A stretch of DNA of 8,597 nucleotides from Candidatus Altimarinota bacterium (GTDB taxonomy: Bacteria; Patescibacteriota; Gracilibacteria; Absconditabacterales; Absconditicoccaceae). Under the pieces are notes generated by a model. That model saw nothing but the letters and a program-made list of their open reading frames with translations, ran no database searches and was not told where the DNA came from. This document shows positions 1 to 7,670 of the stretch, piece by piece; position 1 is the first letter of the stretch; each line of letters begins with the position of its first letter. Made by a program: the position numbers and the translations under genes. The DNA lies in the NCBI GenBank assembly GCA_027062165.1, contig JAMOTU010000086.1, forward strand, positions 1 to 8,597, in the 5' to 3' direction.

Positions 1-509
1 TTAGCATTTAAAGAAAATTCAAACATATCATCAACTCTTTTATAATAAGGAATATTCATTTTCTTTATAAAAGGAAGTTCCTCAAATTGATCTATAATTC
101 ATCCTGAGGAATAAACAATTGATAGGTCATTTACTTTTCAAACAAGATTAAGTTGCTCCATATTTATAACAAAATTGTTTATTTCAAATTTTCAATATGA
201 TATTTTATCAACTTTTTGAATAATATCATACATTTTTCTCATTATATATGACCATTTGGTAGGTTGTATTTGTTCATAAACATCTTTTAAAAGTAAATAC
301 TTTTTAATTTTTTCATCTTCTTTCAAAAGAGCTATTTGTTTCTCAACATCATTTATTTGTGTATCTAAATTTTCTAACTTTTTATTTAAAATTATAATTT
401 TATAATACAAAAAAGCTGTATATATCCCTCGCAATATAATGAATAAAATAGATAAAAACATAATATATTTCCATTTTTCTTTGATAATTTTTCTATAAAA
501 TTTTTTCAT
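1..509 (-). CDS. PilN-like type IV pilus inner-membrane assembly protein (3' end outside window)
   Basis: The first 169 residues are visible and the gene runs off the left edge. A basic N-terminus is followed by one hydrophobic segment (about residues 15-40), a charged coiled-coil-like stretch (about 41-75), and a compact domain containing LVGKVNDLS near 122-130 and FEFSL near 163-167. Membrane helix, coiled coil and ferredoxin-like fold is the layout of PilN/GspL-C fimbrial assembly proteins, which link the cytoplasmic PilM ring to PilO in the inner membrane. The usual N-terminal PilM-binding motif (INLLP-like) is not evident, so PilO or another pilus protein remains possible. TGA glycines occur at residues 106, 124 and 137; without recoding the protein would stop after 105 residues. 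The ATG at 507-509 was chosen because a good promoter lies 35 bp upstream. The family call is from pattern only. Confidence 0.5.
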
Positions 510-544
510 TTTTATTTTAGCTAAACATTAAATTAGTTTCCAAA

Positions 545-572
545 ATTATATCCAAAATTTTATTTTTGTCAA
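545..572 (-). promoter_or_regulatory. Sigma70-type promoter for the PilN-like gene
   Basis: On the minus strand TTGACA (567-572) is followed after 16 bp by TATAAT (545-550), both perfect consensus hexamers. The -35 box lies inside the last codons of the exonuclease III gene and includes one of its TGA glycine codons. The -10 box ends 35 bp before the ATG at 509, which suits a short leader. A 10-bp palindrome, tttagctaaa (516-525), lies between the -10 box and the start. AT-rich DNA yields TATAAT by chance, but a matching -35 at proper spacing makes this the best promoter in the window. Confidence 0.65.
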
Positions 573-1423
573 ATATCTAAAATTACTCCTACAGGAGCAT
601 GATCAGATCATAAAATATGGTCGTGTATAAAAGCATCTATCAGTTTATTTTTTAATTTTGGAGAAATCAAACAATAATCTATTCTCCATCAACTATTATT
701 CTTTCTTGCATTTGTTCTCATAGACCACCAAGAATATTGAATTTTCTCAGGATACAAAAATCTAAAACTATCTATAAATCAAGCTTTTAAATAATTGGTC
801 ATTCACTGCCTTTCTTCTTTTGTATATCAATGTTTTCATTCGTTTGCCTTAGGATATTTTAAGTCAATAGGTTGATGAGCAACATTCATATCTCAACATA
901 TTACAATAGGTTTTTGTTTGTCTAAATATTTTAAATATTCTAATAAAGCTTTATCCCAAAATTGTCTAAAATTTAATCTAGATAAATCGACTTTTGCATT
1001 GGGTACATATACACATCAAAAATAAATGTCTCACAAATCAACAATAGATAATCTTCACTCTTTATCTTCCAAAATTACTTTCTTTACTTCTTCAAAATCT
1101 ACTTTATTTTTAAAGGAGGTTTCATATATATCACGAATAAATTCAGAAGGCATTTTTGAAAATCATTTTATAGTCTGTTTAAAAGGAATCTTTGAAAATA
1201 TAGCAGTTCCTGAATATCATCATCTTTCGGCAGGATTAAAAAAAATATATTTATATCCTAAATCATTAATCAATTTTATAAAACCTTTATCGATTTGATT
1301 CTCTCTTGCTTTTATTTCTTGTAATCAAATAACATCGGGTTTATATTTTTTTAAATAATCTAGTAAATACCCCTTTTTAATTATTGACCTTAAACCATTT
1401 ACATTCCGAGAAGCAAGTATCAT
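560..1423 (-). CDS. xthA: Exodeoxyribonuclease III / AP endonuclease
   Basis: This 287-residue protein belongs to the ExoIII/APE1 metal-dependent family, which cuts 5' of abasic sites and degrades duplex DNA 3'-5' in base excision repair. Active-site motifs appear in order: N7 in RNVNGLR, E36 in GLQE, Y139 in VYVPNA, D178 and N180 in CGDMN, D249 in WRIDY, and H275 in GSDHAP. Fifteen glycines are TGA codons, including those in CGDMN, SGWR and GSDH, against six GGN codons. It is slightly longer than the 268-residue E. coli protein, mainly through residues about 85-130. The ATG gives the expected short lead-in to the N7 motif. There is no clear Shine-Dalgarno sequence. It follows the 465-aa gene by 25 bp and is probably co-transcribed with it. 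Confidence 0.95.
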
Positions 1424-1448
1424 TTATAAACAATTAACAAAATAAATT

Positions 1449-2846
1449 TTACCAACCATTTAAATTTTTTTCTATTTCAAATCATTTTTCACTTCCGTAA
1501 AATTCTTTAAACAATTTATGTAAAATATTTTTAGGATTATATTGAGAATTATTTTTTATCATTTCCATTTGTTTAATCCGTTCATAATTTTTTTCTATTA
1601 TTTGTTTCATTAATTTTTTTACTTTATCTTCATCTATATGATAATGATGTTTTTTTCCTGATCATTTCATTTTATTTTTGTTATCTAGCTTTCATTGTTT
1701 ATTCTTTCATTTTTCTGAGTTATTATTAAAATTTTTATTATTTCAATTACTTCAATTGTTTTCATTTTTTCAATTTTTGTTATTATCTTTTCAATTAGAT
1801 TTTTCTTTATTTTCTTTATTTTCTTTTCTTCATTGTCAGTCATTTTTTGTATATTTCTTAGGATCTGATAAATACTCCTTTAATTTTTCAAATCATTTTG
1901 ACAATTGTTTATTATTTTTATTAAACTTTTTACTTAGTTTATAAGAATTTTCACATAACATTTTTAAATGAGACTCATTACCATACAACAGTATAAAATA
2001 CAATTTTCAATATTGATCATCATATGCACTTAATCATGATAAAATGCTATTTAGTCCATTGTCTATTCCTACAAACATACTTTTATCTGACAAACAACTA
2101 TCTACATCTTTTATTTTAGCATAAAAGATTTTAATTAAATTTTTTTTATAAGTATTTAGTAATATTTTTATATTTGAAAGATTAACATAAGAACGTGATA
2201 AAGATTCTAAAAGTCTTTTTAAACAATCTTTTAGAAATGGATCCTTTTCAGTTAAAAGTTTATTTTTTAATAAATTTATCTGTTTAATTAGAGTATTTTC
2301 TATATTTTTTATTTTTTCTTCTACATCAGAAAATTTTTCAAATTCTTGTTTAAATCTATCTACACAATATTTTAAACCAAATAAATAGACTAAATTTTGA
2401 GCTTTTATCTTATTGGTATATATTCTATCATATTGCCATCAAGTAGCGTATTTTAGTGCTTTATTATAAAAAAATACACTTCCTGAAAGTGTAGTATAAA
2501 GGTTTTCTAAATTTAAATTATTGTCTCAAGAATGTTTTATATAATATTGCAATCAACTTAAAAAATTTCTATTTCATAGAGAAAAAAAGTAGTATAAACT
2601 ATTAGTATTGTTTAACTCATCAGATAATCGCCATTGTCAATGATATATTTTTTTATTTAACAAAAAATTTTTCACCTCTGGACTAGAAGCATAAATATTT
2701 TTTTCTTTATTTAAATAAAAAAAATCAAGTAAAATATAGCCAAATTTAAATATTATTAATCAAAACAAAAAAACAAAAAAAGATAAAATTACAAACCATC
2801 AGATAATTTTTATTTTTAAGTATCTTTTATATAATTTAATATCCAT
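1449..2846 (-). CDS. Membrane-anchored protein with Asn/Lys/Gly-rich region, function unknown
   Basis: I do not recognise this 465-residue protein. The basic N-terminus leads into a long hydrophobic region (about residues 13-44), enough for one or two membrane helices. A helical soluble part (about 50-330) includes ALKYATGWQYD near 130-140, a charged coiled-coil-like stretch near 165-215, and Cys at 161, 208, 251 and 298. Then comes a low-complexity tract (about 335-398) of Asn, Lys, Gly and Glu ending in KKHHYH, and a charged helical tail (403-465). Twenty or so in-frame TGA codons must be read as Gly. The layout of N-terminal anchor, helical repeat-like domain and low-complexity tail loosely recalls BatC-like proteins, but I see no diagnostic motif. 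The gene lies 20 bp after the small basic gene and 25 bp before exonuclease III. Confidence 0.8.
1653..1844 (-). repeat. Low-complexity Asn/Lys/Gly coding tract
   Basis: About 64 codons of the 465-aa gene encode runs such as KENKENKEK, NGKDNNKNG and NNGSNGNNK. The DNA is almost entirely A-rich on the coding strand, with TGA supplying nearly every glycine. It is not a perfect tandem repeat. Such tracts usually form flexible linkers, and replication slippage could change its length between strains. Confidence 0.7.
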
Positions 2847-2866
2847 TTTTGAAATTTTAAACTATT

Positions 2867-3172
2867 TTAAAAATTACGCTGTTTCCTTAACCATTTTCTA
2901 TATCATCGTCATTGAGGATTATAAACCCATTCTATTTCACTAGAATTGGGTTTTCTAATTATTCTATATCAATCAGGATCTTCTCTCCGTCATGTTTTAT
3001 CATTAATTCGTTTTCAACTACGATAAAACCGTTCATAAGTATTACCTTTAGGATTAGTAAATTGTCTTTTCCCTATAATTTCTTCCTTATGAGATTTAGA
3101 TAGCAATGCTCTTTGCTTTTGTAATTGTCTTTTTTTCTTTAAAATTCACATTTTATTTGTTCTAGCTCCCAT
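2867..3172 (-). CDS. Small highly basic protein downstream of dnaX, function unknown
   Basis: This 101-residue protein has 29 Lys/Arg and only 9 Asp/Glu, with basic clusters at both ends (KKKR near 12-15, RKWLRKQR near 92-99). The middle is rich in polar and aromatic residues (TYERFYRSGKR near 45-55). A role in binding RNA or DNA is suggested by composition alone; no family motif is recognised. Its ATG lies inside the end of dnaX, 11 bp before the dnaX TAG ends, in a different frame, so translational coupling is likely. Many bacteria carry ybaB and recR after dnaX; this protein resembles neither. Six TGA codons are read as Gly. A later ATG at residue 8 is possible, but the overlap start is typical of coupled genes. 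Confidence 0.7.
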
Positions 3173-4622
3173 TTTCTTGTAATTTTCTTTTTAAAAAGTC
3201 TTCTTTGGACATATACTGTATATGAAGACTTATATCATTTTTTCAAAGGATATCTCTTAAAAGATTTTCCAAATATTTTAAATTACTCTCTTGAGTAAGT
3301 AGTTTGTATTGTACCTTGTTTATAATAATCATTTCAATATTTTTTCAATCATATCATTCTATTGATGCATACTTTTTGAGAATAGCTCTTATACTTATTT
3401 TATCACATTTAGCTATAAGTTGAGACATCAGATTCATAAGATTAATATTATCTTCTTTAGGTTCTAAACTATCAGATTCTTCAGATTTAACTTCAACATT
3501 TTTGTTTTCATTTTGTGAATGTTCATCTAGTTTTTCAGATTTTTTTTCTTCTATATTGTTTTCTTTTTCGAGGCTATCTTCCTTTTTACTTTCTATTCTT
3601 TCATTTTGATCGTTTTTTATAAATTCTCAGATTTCTACTTTAAAAGCTAAAAGTTTATTTGGAAAACTTTTAAGATTTAGAAAAATCTTTTTAAATAAAT
3701 TAGAAAGTTTTGAATAAAATTGTATATCCTCTAAGAAATTAAAATCTATATATTTTAATACTTGTTTAGCAAAAACTCATAAATCTACTCATCATAACTC
3801 CAACTTAGTAAGGAAATCAAAGACATTTTTTAAAGTTTCTTTATTTCAAGTTTGGTATCGCTTTTTTAAAAGGGATACAAATTCTTTTATTTGAGCTTCT
3901 GGTGCTATTCATAAAAATTTTACTACATTTTCTTCATTAACTTCTCATAAAACACTAACTTGTTCCAAATATTTTACCGCATCCCTTAGGGCTCATTCTG
4001 AAACATAAGCAATCAAATACAAAGCTTTTTCTGTATATGGAATATTTTCTTTTTCAGCAATATATTTTAAACGAGAAACTATTTCATTTTCTGTTAACTT
4101 TCTAAAATTGAATACTTGACAACGAGAAACAATTGTATCAGGTACTTTATTTATTTCAGTAGTAGCGAGTATAAACATTAAATATTCAGGTGGTTCTTCC
4201 ATAATTTTTAAAAGAGCATTGAATGCCGCTTTTGAAAGCATATGAACTTCATCGATAATATACACTTTCTTTCTAAGTTGAGTAGGAGGATAAGGAGCTT
4301 TATCAATTATTTCTTCTCTAATGTTATCTACTTGAGTATGAGAGGCAGCATCTATTTCAACAAAATCTATTGTTTGAGATTTATTTATTGCTACACAATT
4401 TTCACATTGATTACAAGGATTTCAATTTTTAGGGTTTAAACAATTAACCGCTTTTGCTAAAATTCTAGCAGTTGTAGTTTTTCAAGTTCATCTAGGTCAA
4501 AAGAATAAATAATTATGCATAGTCTGTCAAAGTTCTATTTGTTTTTTTAAAATATCTATTATGTGTCTTTGTCAAGTAACATCATCAAAAGTTTGTGGAC
4601 GATATTTAAGATATAAGGACAT
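3162..4622 (-). CDS. dnaX: DNA polymerase III clamp-loader subunit gamma/tau
   Basis: The 486-residue DnaX is an AAA+ ATPase that, with delta and delta', loads the sliding clamp during replication. The N-terminal SLYLKYRPQTFDDV opening is typical. Further motifs are Walker A GPRGTGKT (42-49), zinc-binding Cys61, 70, 73 and 76, Walker B with IIDEVHMLS (122-130), the sensor 1/SRC region (about 153-168, ATTE...VSRC), and the sensor 2 region SEGALRDA (208-215). Domain III follows, then an acidic, probably flexible linker (about 336-392), then a C-terminal domain (about 395-486) as in tau forms. Seventeen of 18 glycines are TGA, including all three in the P-loop; the exception is in the overlap with the next gene. 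It ends with TAG, the only non-TAA stop seen. The phosphoribosyltransferase gene ends 46 bp upstream. Confidence 0.97.
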
Positions 4623-4649
4623 AGTATCTAAATATTAAATATAGTAAAA

Positions 4650-4655
4650 ATTATA
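4650..4655 (-). promoter_or_regulatory. Possible -10 box before dnaX
   Basis: A perfect TATAAT on the minus strand lies 27 bp before the dnaX ATG, in the 46-bp gap after the phosphoribosyltransferase gene. No good -35 box is seen at 16-18 bp. The box sits in the loop of a short inverted repeat (agtaaa 4643-4648, tttact 4658-4663). In such AT-rich DNA this may be chance. Confidence 0.35.
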
Positions 4656-4668
4656 ACTTTACTGAAAC

Positions 4669-5346
4669 TTATATATCACTTATCATTTCTTCTGTTAAAC
4701 TACCAACTATTGCCAATCAATCTATTTTTAGATTTTTATATTTTTTTTTCAATTTATTTGCTATAGCACACATACTTGCACCAGTATTTACCATATCATC
4801 TATTATCAAAATTTTAGTAATATTATCAAAAATGTCTCAAATTTCAAATTTTTCGTTAGCTACTCTAAATTTTTCTTTTAGAATTCTAATATTTTTAATT
4901 TCATTTCATTCCTTAACTCTAAAAGAAGGAATTATTTTTAATCAATTTTTTTCTAAATATTCTTTTAAATAGTCTAACACATTACATTTTCTATCAACAG
5001 ACCAAGGGACAAAAACCACAGCATCATATCTTTTAGCAAAATCTAAGACTTTATCTTTAATAAAATCAAAAATTAATTTACAATATTTTTCAGATCAAGT
5101 TTTAGCTATCTGAAAATATTTAACAATATTAGTTTTAGGATATCAATATTCCAGGCTATAAGGATACAAAAAATAAATTTTATCTATTTCATAAAATCAT
5201 AAAGGTTGTTTTTCTAAAATTCTATTTCAATACTTTTCTATAAATTTATCAAAAATAGACAAATCTACTTGTTTTTCTTCTTCCTCTAACAAATCATTTA
5301 AACAGATAAGTTTTCAATTTTTAATTTTATAAAGAGGATTTATCAT
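4669..5346 (-). CDS. ComF-like phosphoribosyltransferase
   Basis: The 225-residue protein has the PRPP-binding signature of type I phosphoribosyltransferases, ILIIDDMVNTGAS (179-191), preceded by strand-like segments such as AVVFVPWS (109-116). These enzymes transfer a ribose-phosphate group between PRPP and a base. Orphan members of this kind are often annotated ComF, a protein needed for DNA uptake in some bacteria. The first 100 residues are unlike a typical purine-salvage enzyme, and the CxxC zinc finger common at the ComF N-terminus is missing; only scattered Cys (15, 89, 121, 193) occur. The substrate cannot be told from the sequence. Nine glycines are TGA, while the glycine in the PRPP loop is GGT. 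The gene stands between the KaiC-like ATPase (56-bp gap) and dnaX (46-bp gap). Confidence 0.75.
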
Positions 5347-5371
5347 GAACTATGTTCTATATCCGTAAAAG

Positions 5372-5409
5372 AAAAAAATAAATATTATAATTTAAACTAT
5401 ATTTATTTT
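5372..5409 (-). terminator. A/U-only hairpin with U-run after the KaiC-like gene
   Basis: An 11-bp perfect inverted repeat (5375-5385 and 5399-5409, loop 13 nt) is followed in the transcript by a U-rich run broken by one C. The stop codon of the KaiC-like gene lies in the first arm. The stem contains no G-C pair, so it would be weak, but its position at a gene end with a U-tract fits an intrinsic terminator in a very AT-rich genome. Confidence 0.4.
5384..5389 (-). promoter_or_regulatory. Possible -10 box before the phosphoribosyltransferase gene
   Basis: A perfect TATAAT on the minus strand lies 37 bp before the ATG at 5346, overlapping the loop and inner arm of the proposed terminator hairpin. 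The region 16-18 bp upstream does not resemble TTGACA, so support is limited to the -10 match and its location in one of the few larger gaps. Confidence 0.35.
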
Positions 5410-6296
5410 CCTATAGGTTCTCCTATTTCAACCAATCAAGTATCAGTAATATAAAGATAATGAATTTTGGTATCATGACCAGACATTCTACATCAATCTA
5501 TTCTGAATAGTCTAACAATATCTCATATTTGTTTTTTATAAAGTCTTGCTTGATAAGAAGTCATTATAACTTCTTTAGCTAATACCATTGTTCAATCTAC
5601 TATATGACCTACTGCAAAACCTCAAGCAGCTTCAGCACTTAGTTCTTCGTGACCACTCCTTTTTTGGGAAATAAACCAAGCAGTTTGATACCATTTTTTC
5701 ATAAAATTAAATAATCTTCTTACAATAGCCCTTGCCATCATTTCTTTGTTTTCGTAAAGTCAAGTTATTGAGTCTATAACAGTATAACTTATTTTGTAAG
5801 TTTTTATAGCATAAGCTAAAGTAGCTAAAAGGTCAGGTATCTCCCTAAGTTTTGAATGAGAAGCAGCATCTATTAAAATAATATTATCTTCTAATTCTTC
5901 AAATCTGTATCACATAGCGGCTGCTCTCTGCTTTAATCAACTAACAACAAAAACTGCAGGAGACTCTACAGTAATAAAAGCTACTTTTTCTCATCTTGCT
6001 GCTTGGGCTATAGCAAATTGTTCAGCCATTAAAGATTTTCAAGTATCAGGAGCTCAAGTGATATTAAATACAGAATATCTAGGAATTCATCATAGAGGTT
6101 TTTTTACTATTTTACCATTTTCATCAATCTCTACAGTAAAAAATAATTCATCTAATCACTTTACACCAGTTGGAACACCTTCTATTTTAGGTGCTTTTTT
6201 GATAGCTTCAGATCATACCAAAATTCATTCTTTTATAACTTCTGGTTTATGGTGTTCTTCCTGGTAAAAGTTTTGATTTAAATTTTTTCAATCCAT
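5403..6296 (-). CDS. KaiC/RadA-like RecA-superfamily ATPase
   Basis: The 297-residue protein has one RecA-type ATPase domain of the KaiC/RAD55 group (COG0467). Motifs are PTGVKGLDELF (42-52), Walker A GAPDTGKS (81-88), ITVESP (108-113), the Walker B strand TVIDSITG (172-179), and the strongly family-like stretches MMARAIVRRLFNFMKKW (186-202) and ELSAEAAGG (218-226). It resembles the single-domain KaiC-like proteins of archaea and some thermophilic bacteria more than RadA/Sms: there is no zinc finger and no Lon-like domain. The biological role of this group is unknown; a circadian role should not be assumed. Seventeen glycines are TGA and nine GGN. The ATG gives a short polar N-terminal extension and stands 19 bp after the 132-aa gene, so the two are probably co-transcribed. 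No Shine-Dalgarno sequence is visible. Confidence 0.88.
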
Positions 6297-6315
6297 TCTA
6301 TTTTTAATTTAGAAA

Positions 6316-6714
6316 TTAAATCTTTATTCTTTCTCATTCGTATTCTAATTTATCCAACATTTCTTCAACAGCTGGATCTTCAAATATCCAAATTTCTACA
6401 TTTTCAAAAATATCACTACTTTCTAATACAGAAGGACTTTGAATAAATGCTACTACCTTATCATTTACTTTTTCTATTAAATAATTTAACTTTCTATTTT
6501 CTCACTCCACCACCGTAAAATATATACCATCTGAGTATCTTTCTATATTAAAATGATATTCTCCAGGATATTCTATTTTAAAATAATCAATTTTTTCCGG
6601 AATATCTTTTCATCTGACTTTTTTCAAATTTATATATTGTTTCTCATCTGCTCCTCAAATTTTGATAATATCTTCAATTATTATATTGTCTTGTTTTTTC
6701 TCTACTTTTATCAT
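6316..6714 (-). CDS. Uncharacterised 132-aa acidic protein before the KaiC-like gene
   Basis: No known family is recognised. The protein is soluble, acidic and without Cys. Its first half looks strand-rich (IEYPGEYHF near 47-55, GIYFTVVEG near 63-71), followed by KVVAFIQSP (86-94) and VEIWIFEDP (106-114), then a charged helical C-terminus. Four TGA codons are read as Gly (positions 20, 35, 71, 127); under the standard code it would be cut to fragments and missed. The ATG at 6712-6714 is used; an in-frame TTG directly upstream is an alternative. The 27-bp gap after the pilin gene and 19-bp gap before the ATPase gene suggest a shared transcript and possibly a partner role for the ATPase, which is inference from position only. 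Confidence 0.75.
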
Positions 6715-6741
6715 CAAAATTTTATTTAATATATCTAAATT

Positions 6742-7185
6742 TTATTTGAAAAAATTAGGATTAATCATATGAAGAATTACTCAAGAAAGTCCCAAAAGAG
6801 CTATTCAAATAGCAACTTTTAAAATAAGATCTTTTCATTTTCAATAAAGACTTTGGTCAGCTCAAGAAGATGCAATCATAACTCATCAAACAACAATCAT
6901 TAAAAAACCAACAGCTATTATTAAAGAAACTACTATTTTAGTAAGAGCTCCCATAAGTCTAGGGAAAGCACTTTCTGCATTAACAGAAGTTTGATTATTT
7001 TCAGCATCATATCCCTTGTCTTCATCTCACATACAAATTTTATTTCCTATTCAAGGTATGCTGGTATTTAGTTTTACACAATTTTCATTATTAGATGAAG
7101 TAGTATTTCCACCTTCAGCAGCTAAAGTCCAAGAAAATACAAAAGAGAAAAACATAAAAAAAATTAATATAACTTTTTTTAACAT
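6742..7185 (-). CDS. Small two-helix pilin-like protein (T4SS_pilin type)
   Basis: The 147-residue protein has a signal peptide (KK at 3-4, hydrophobic 5-22, likely cleavage after ALAA-like TLAA), a polar extracytoplasmic part with two Cys (36 and 51) that could form a disulfide, and two membrane helices (about 83-104 and 120-139) joined by a short Gly/Ser/Lys loop (SSGADQSLYGKGKD). Two helices with GG in the first and a basic-charged loop match the VirB2/TrbC-like pilins common in Patescibacteria and listed as T4SS_pilin. These are thought to form surface filaments or belong to type IV secretion. No other secretion gene is in the window, so the role is open. Nine glycines are TGA, including the GG pair at 100-101. 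It lies 17 bp after the yqeY-like gene. Confidence 0.75.
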
Positions 7186-7202
7186 AGTATTAAGATAAAG
7201 TT

Positions 7203-7646
7203 TTAAATATAAGATTGTATTACTTGATTTAATAATTTACCATCTACTTGTGGTCAATATTGTTTCATAATTGCTCATATCAATTTTCATCTTTCTTTTC
7301 TTAAATCTGAAATATTCAATTCTTTAATTTTTTCTTCTACAATTTTCTTTAACTGATCTTCAGACAGCATCTCTGGTAAATATTGCTTCAAAATTTCAAT
7401 TTTTTTCCTTTCGATTTCTGCCTCTTCTACTTTACCAGATTTTTCTAAAAAAGATATACTTTCTTGTCTAGATTTAATTTCTTTTTTTATAATTTTTATA
7501 ATATCTTCATCAGAAGGTTGGTGTCATAAATCAATTTGCTTATTTTTTATCTGAGAAATTAAATAATTTAAAATATCTTTTTTAACTGTATCCTTTGCTT
7601 TAAAAGCCTGTTTATAATCTTGTTTTATTTGATCTAACAAACTCAT
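7203..7646 (-). CDS. yqeY: GatB/YqeY domain protein
   Basis: The 147-residue protein matches the YqeY family in length and layout: an N-terminal helical half with DIKQDYKQAFKAKD-like opening (here LLDQIKQDYKQAFKAKD), IKKEIKSRQESI near 52-64, and EIEILKQYLPEMLSEDQL-like centre (KKIEILKQYLP at 81-91). The C-terminal half holds the KLIGAIMKQYGPQVDG motif (121-136). The family shares this tail with GatB of the glutamyl-tRNA(Gln) amidotransferase, where it contacts tRNA; stand-alone YqeY has no settled function. Glycines 41, 120, 124 and 131 are TGA, 71 and 136 GGT. A weak AAGG lies upstream of the ATG, and the prsW remnant ends 19 bp before it. Confidence 0.9.
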
Positions 7647-7664
7647 CTTTAAAGTAACCTTAAA

Positions 7665-7670
7665 ATTATA
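7665..7670 (-). promoter_or_regulatory. Possible -10 box before yqeY
   Basis: TATAAT on the minus strand overlaps the stop codon of the prsW remnant and ends 18 bp before the yqeY ATG, which would give a leader of only about 10 nt. No -35 match is seen. It would matter if the upstream gene is dead and its original promoter was lost with the IS insertion. Confidence 0.3.

Noticed and set aside
540..559. Direct repeat ccaaaatt (540-547 and 552-559)
   Set aside because: Two 8-bp copies 12 bp apart, overlapping the -10 box, are too short and A/T-rich to call an operator without comparison.
1026..1298. Open frame on the plus strand opposite exonuclease III
   Set aside because: It is antisense to a clearly conserved gene, and its composition mirrors that gene.
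1678..1944. Phe/Leu/Ser-rich open frame on the plus strand
   Set aside because: It is the complement of the Asn/Lys/Gly low-complexity tract of the 465-aa gene, which explains its odd composition.
3180..3200. Slippery heptamer T TTA AAA near the end of dnaX, as for programmed frameshifting
   Set aside because: A -1 shift there would add only about 16 residues before a TAA, and would not produce the short gamma form. A/T runs of this kind are common in this DNA.
4643..4663. Inverted repeat agtaaa/tttact before dnaX as a terminator
   Set aside because: The stem is only 6 bp with a 9-nt loop and no U-run follows; it is expected by chance in AT-rich sequence.
6058..6267. Open frame on the plus strand
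   Set aside because: It lies wholly opposite the conserved P-loop region of the KaiC-like ATPase.
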